Of a stretch of DNA of 5,776 bases, positions 5,240-5,776 are shown piece by piece. Location of the stretch: assembly GCA_016212245.1 (NCBI GenBank), contig JACRGU010000070.1, positions 1 through 5,776 of the forward strand. Reading direction: 5' to 3'. Each line of letters starts with the position of its first letter. Position 1 is the first letter of the stretch. Under the pieces are notes generated by a model. The model ran no database searches. It was given only the letters and a program-made list of their open reading frames with translations, and was not told the DNA's origin. The DNA is from Nitrospirota bacterium. GTDB lineage: Bacteria > Nitrospirota > Thermodesulfovibrionia > Thermodesulfovibrionales > SM23-35. The position numbers were made by a program, and so were the translations under genes.

Positions 5240-5776
5240 TGCGAGGGCCATATCCTCTGGCACAGGGCTTAAAAACTCAAGATACTCACCAGTTACAGGA
5301 TGTGTAAATCCCAATAATTCTGCATGTAACATCTGTCTCTGGAATAAGATCTTTTTTTTCGTAACGCGTAACGCGTAACGCGTAACCTCAATCTCAACCT
5401 TCCTCCCATATATCCTGTCTCCAAGCACAGGATGTCCTGTAGATGCGAAATGTACCCTTATCTGATGTGTCCTGCCAGTGTCAAGCCTTGCCTCAATTAA
5501 TGTTGCATTGCCAAATCTCTCCAGTACCTTCCATACTGTAACCGCCTCCTTACCTCTCCTCACACGGGTTGACATCTTCTTTCTATCTGACTCTGACCGT
5601 CCAATGGGAAGCACTATTTTGCCAGCGTCTCCCTTCAGATCCCCGTAGACTAAAGCAATATACATTCTATTTATTGTCCTGTGTTTGAATTGTTCAACGA
5701 GATTATAGTAAGCCGCATCATCAAGGGCAACGACCATAACACCAGATGTATCTTTATCAAGCCTGTGCACAACACC
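5180..5776 (-). CDS. RluA-family (RluD-like) 23S rRNA pseudouridine synthase, 5'-truncated by window edge
   Basis: The enzyme converts specific rRNA uridines to pseudouridine. The frame is open to base 5776 (GVVHRLDKDTSG...), so the gene begins beyond the right edge, where an S4 domain would be expected. The catalytic aspartate is in HRLDKDTSG, codons around 5750-5770. Further marks are RMYIALVYG, ARLDTGRTHQIRVHFASTGHPVLGD and the later QMLHAELLGFTHPVTGE. Between YGRK and QRQMLHA, a loop that varies in this family, the protein carries VTRYALRVT followed by KKK. This is the translation of a perfect 7-nt repeat (5386-5360) plus an A8 run. The insert is 27 nt, so the frame is kept. The C-terminus ends in a basic tail (NRNPRRRVGNP) that lies antisense within the nitroreductase gene. 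RluD, RluC or another RluA member cannot be distinguished from this portion. Confidence 0.92.
   Translation of the reverse strand, partial: GVVHRLDKDTSGVMVVALDDAAYYNLVEQFKHRTINRMYIALVYGDLKGDAGKIVLPIGRSESDRKKMSTRVRRGKEAVTVWKVLERFGNATLIEARLDTGRTHQIRVHFASTGHPVLGDRIYGRKVEIEVTRYALRVTKKKILFQRQMLHAELLGFTHPVTGEYLEFLSPVPEDMALALSEFNRLANRNPRRRVGNP
5360..5386 (-). repeat. Perfect CGTAACG 7-nt tandem repeat inside coding sequence (array D)
   Basis: Three full copies of CGTAACG (5360-5380) and a partial CGTAAC (5381-5386) lie directly beside a run of eight Ts (5352-5359). On the coding strand of the pseudouridine synthase the unit reads GTTACGC. Because 7 is not a multiple of 3, it cycles through all frames as the peptide V-T-R-Y-A-L-R with no stop. 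On the other strand the same repeat contains TAA stops. The insert is 27 nt, exactly nine codons. The perfection of the copies, compared with the degenerate arrays A to C, suggests it is the youngest. Confidence 0.93.

Noticed and set aside
5340..5360. T8 run as a terminator for the nitroreductase gene
   Set aside because: It lies 110 bp past the stop, inside the coding sequence of the opposite-strand synthase, and no GC-rich stem precedes it.
5154..5378. Plus-strand frame over the nitroreductase and synthase ends
   Set aside because: It overlaps two well-supported genes, has no family resemblance, and reads through the stop-containing orientation of array D only by frame luck.

Overview
The window looks like a piece of a diderm bacterial chromosome, moderately AT-leaning, with frequent ATA, AGA and AGG codons. 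The start of elongation factor P runs directly into accB and accC, and a lipoprotein substrate-binding protein is present. Together with the Thermodesulfovibrio-like or deltaproteobacterial flavour of the proteins, this suggests an uncultured Nitrospirota or Desulfobacterota-type anaerobe. That placement is an inference from protein style; no marker here settles it.

Layout. Bases 1-525 hold the C-terminal part of efp (its N-terminus lies off the left edge), followed by accB (545-979) and accC (1131-2492), the biotin carrier and biotin carboxylase of acetyl-CoA carboxylase. Next comes a tightly overlapping trio: thiE (thiamine phosphate synthase), a single-domain PilZ protein and a Liv-type substrate-binding lipoprotein (2566-4636). 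A small nitroreductase-family flavoprotein follows (4727-5239). A pseudouridine synthase of the RluA family enters from the right edge on the minus strand (5776-5180), and its 3' end overlaps the nitroreductase gene by 60 bp.

The genes are ordinary; the spacers are not. All three larger spacers (accB-accC, accC-thiE, SBP-nitroreductase) are filled largely or wholly by degenerate tandem arrays of 7- or 9-nt units. Each array has units in one orientation followed by units in the opposite orientation. A fourth, perfect array of the 7-mer CGTAACG sits in frame inside the pseudouridine synthase gene. The three genes directly behind an array (accC, thiE, nitroreductase) have no recognisable Shine-Dalgarno sequence. 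The complete genes not preceded by an array (accB, pilZ, the lipoprotein gene) do have one. In the accC-thiE spacer the array contains the accC stop and the thiE start, and can fold into a 23-bp stem that pairs the thiE AUG. In the spacer before the nitroreductase, the array supplies a perfect TTGACA placed so that a transcript could begin almost at the ATG. These arrays resemble in style the short tandemly repeated repetitive (STRR) heptamers known from filamentous cyanobacteria. Their possible role in setting translation starts is the part most worth following up.

I saw no RNA gene, CRISPR array, insertion sequence, TPP riboswitch or convincing intrinsic terminator. No spacer without a gene exceeds about 150 bp.
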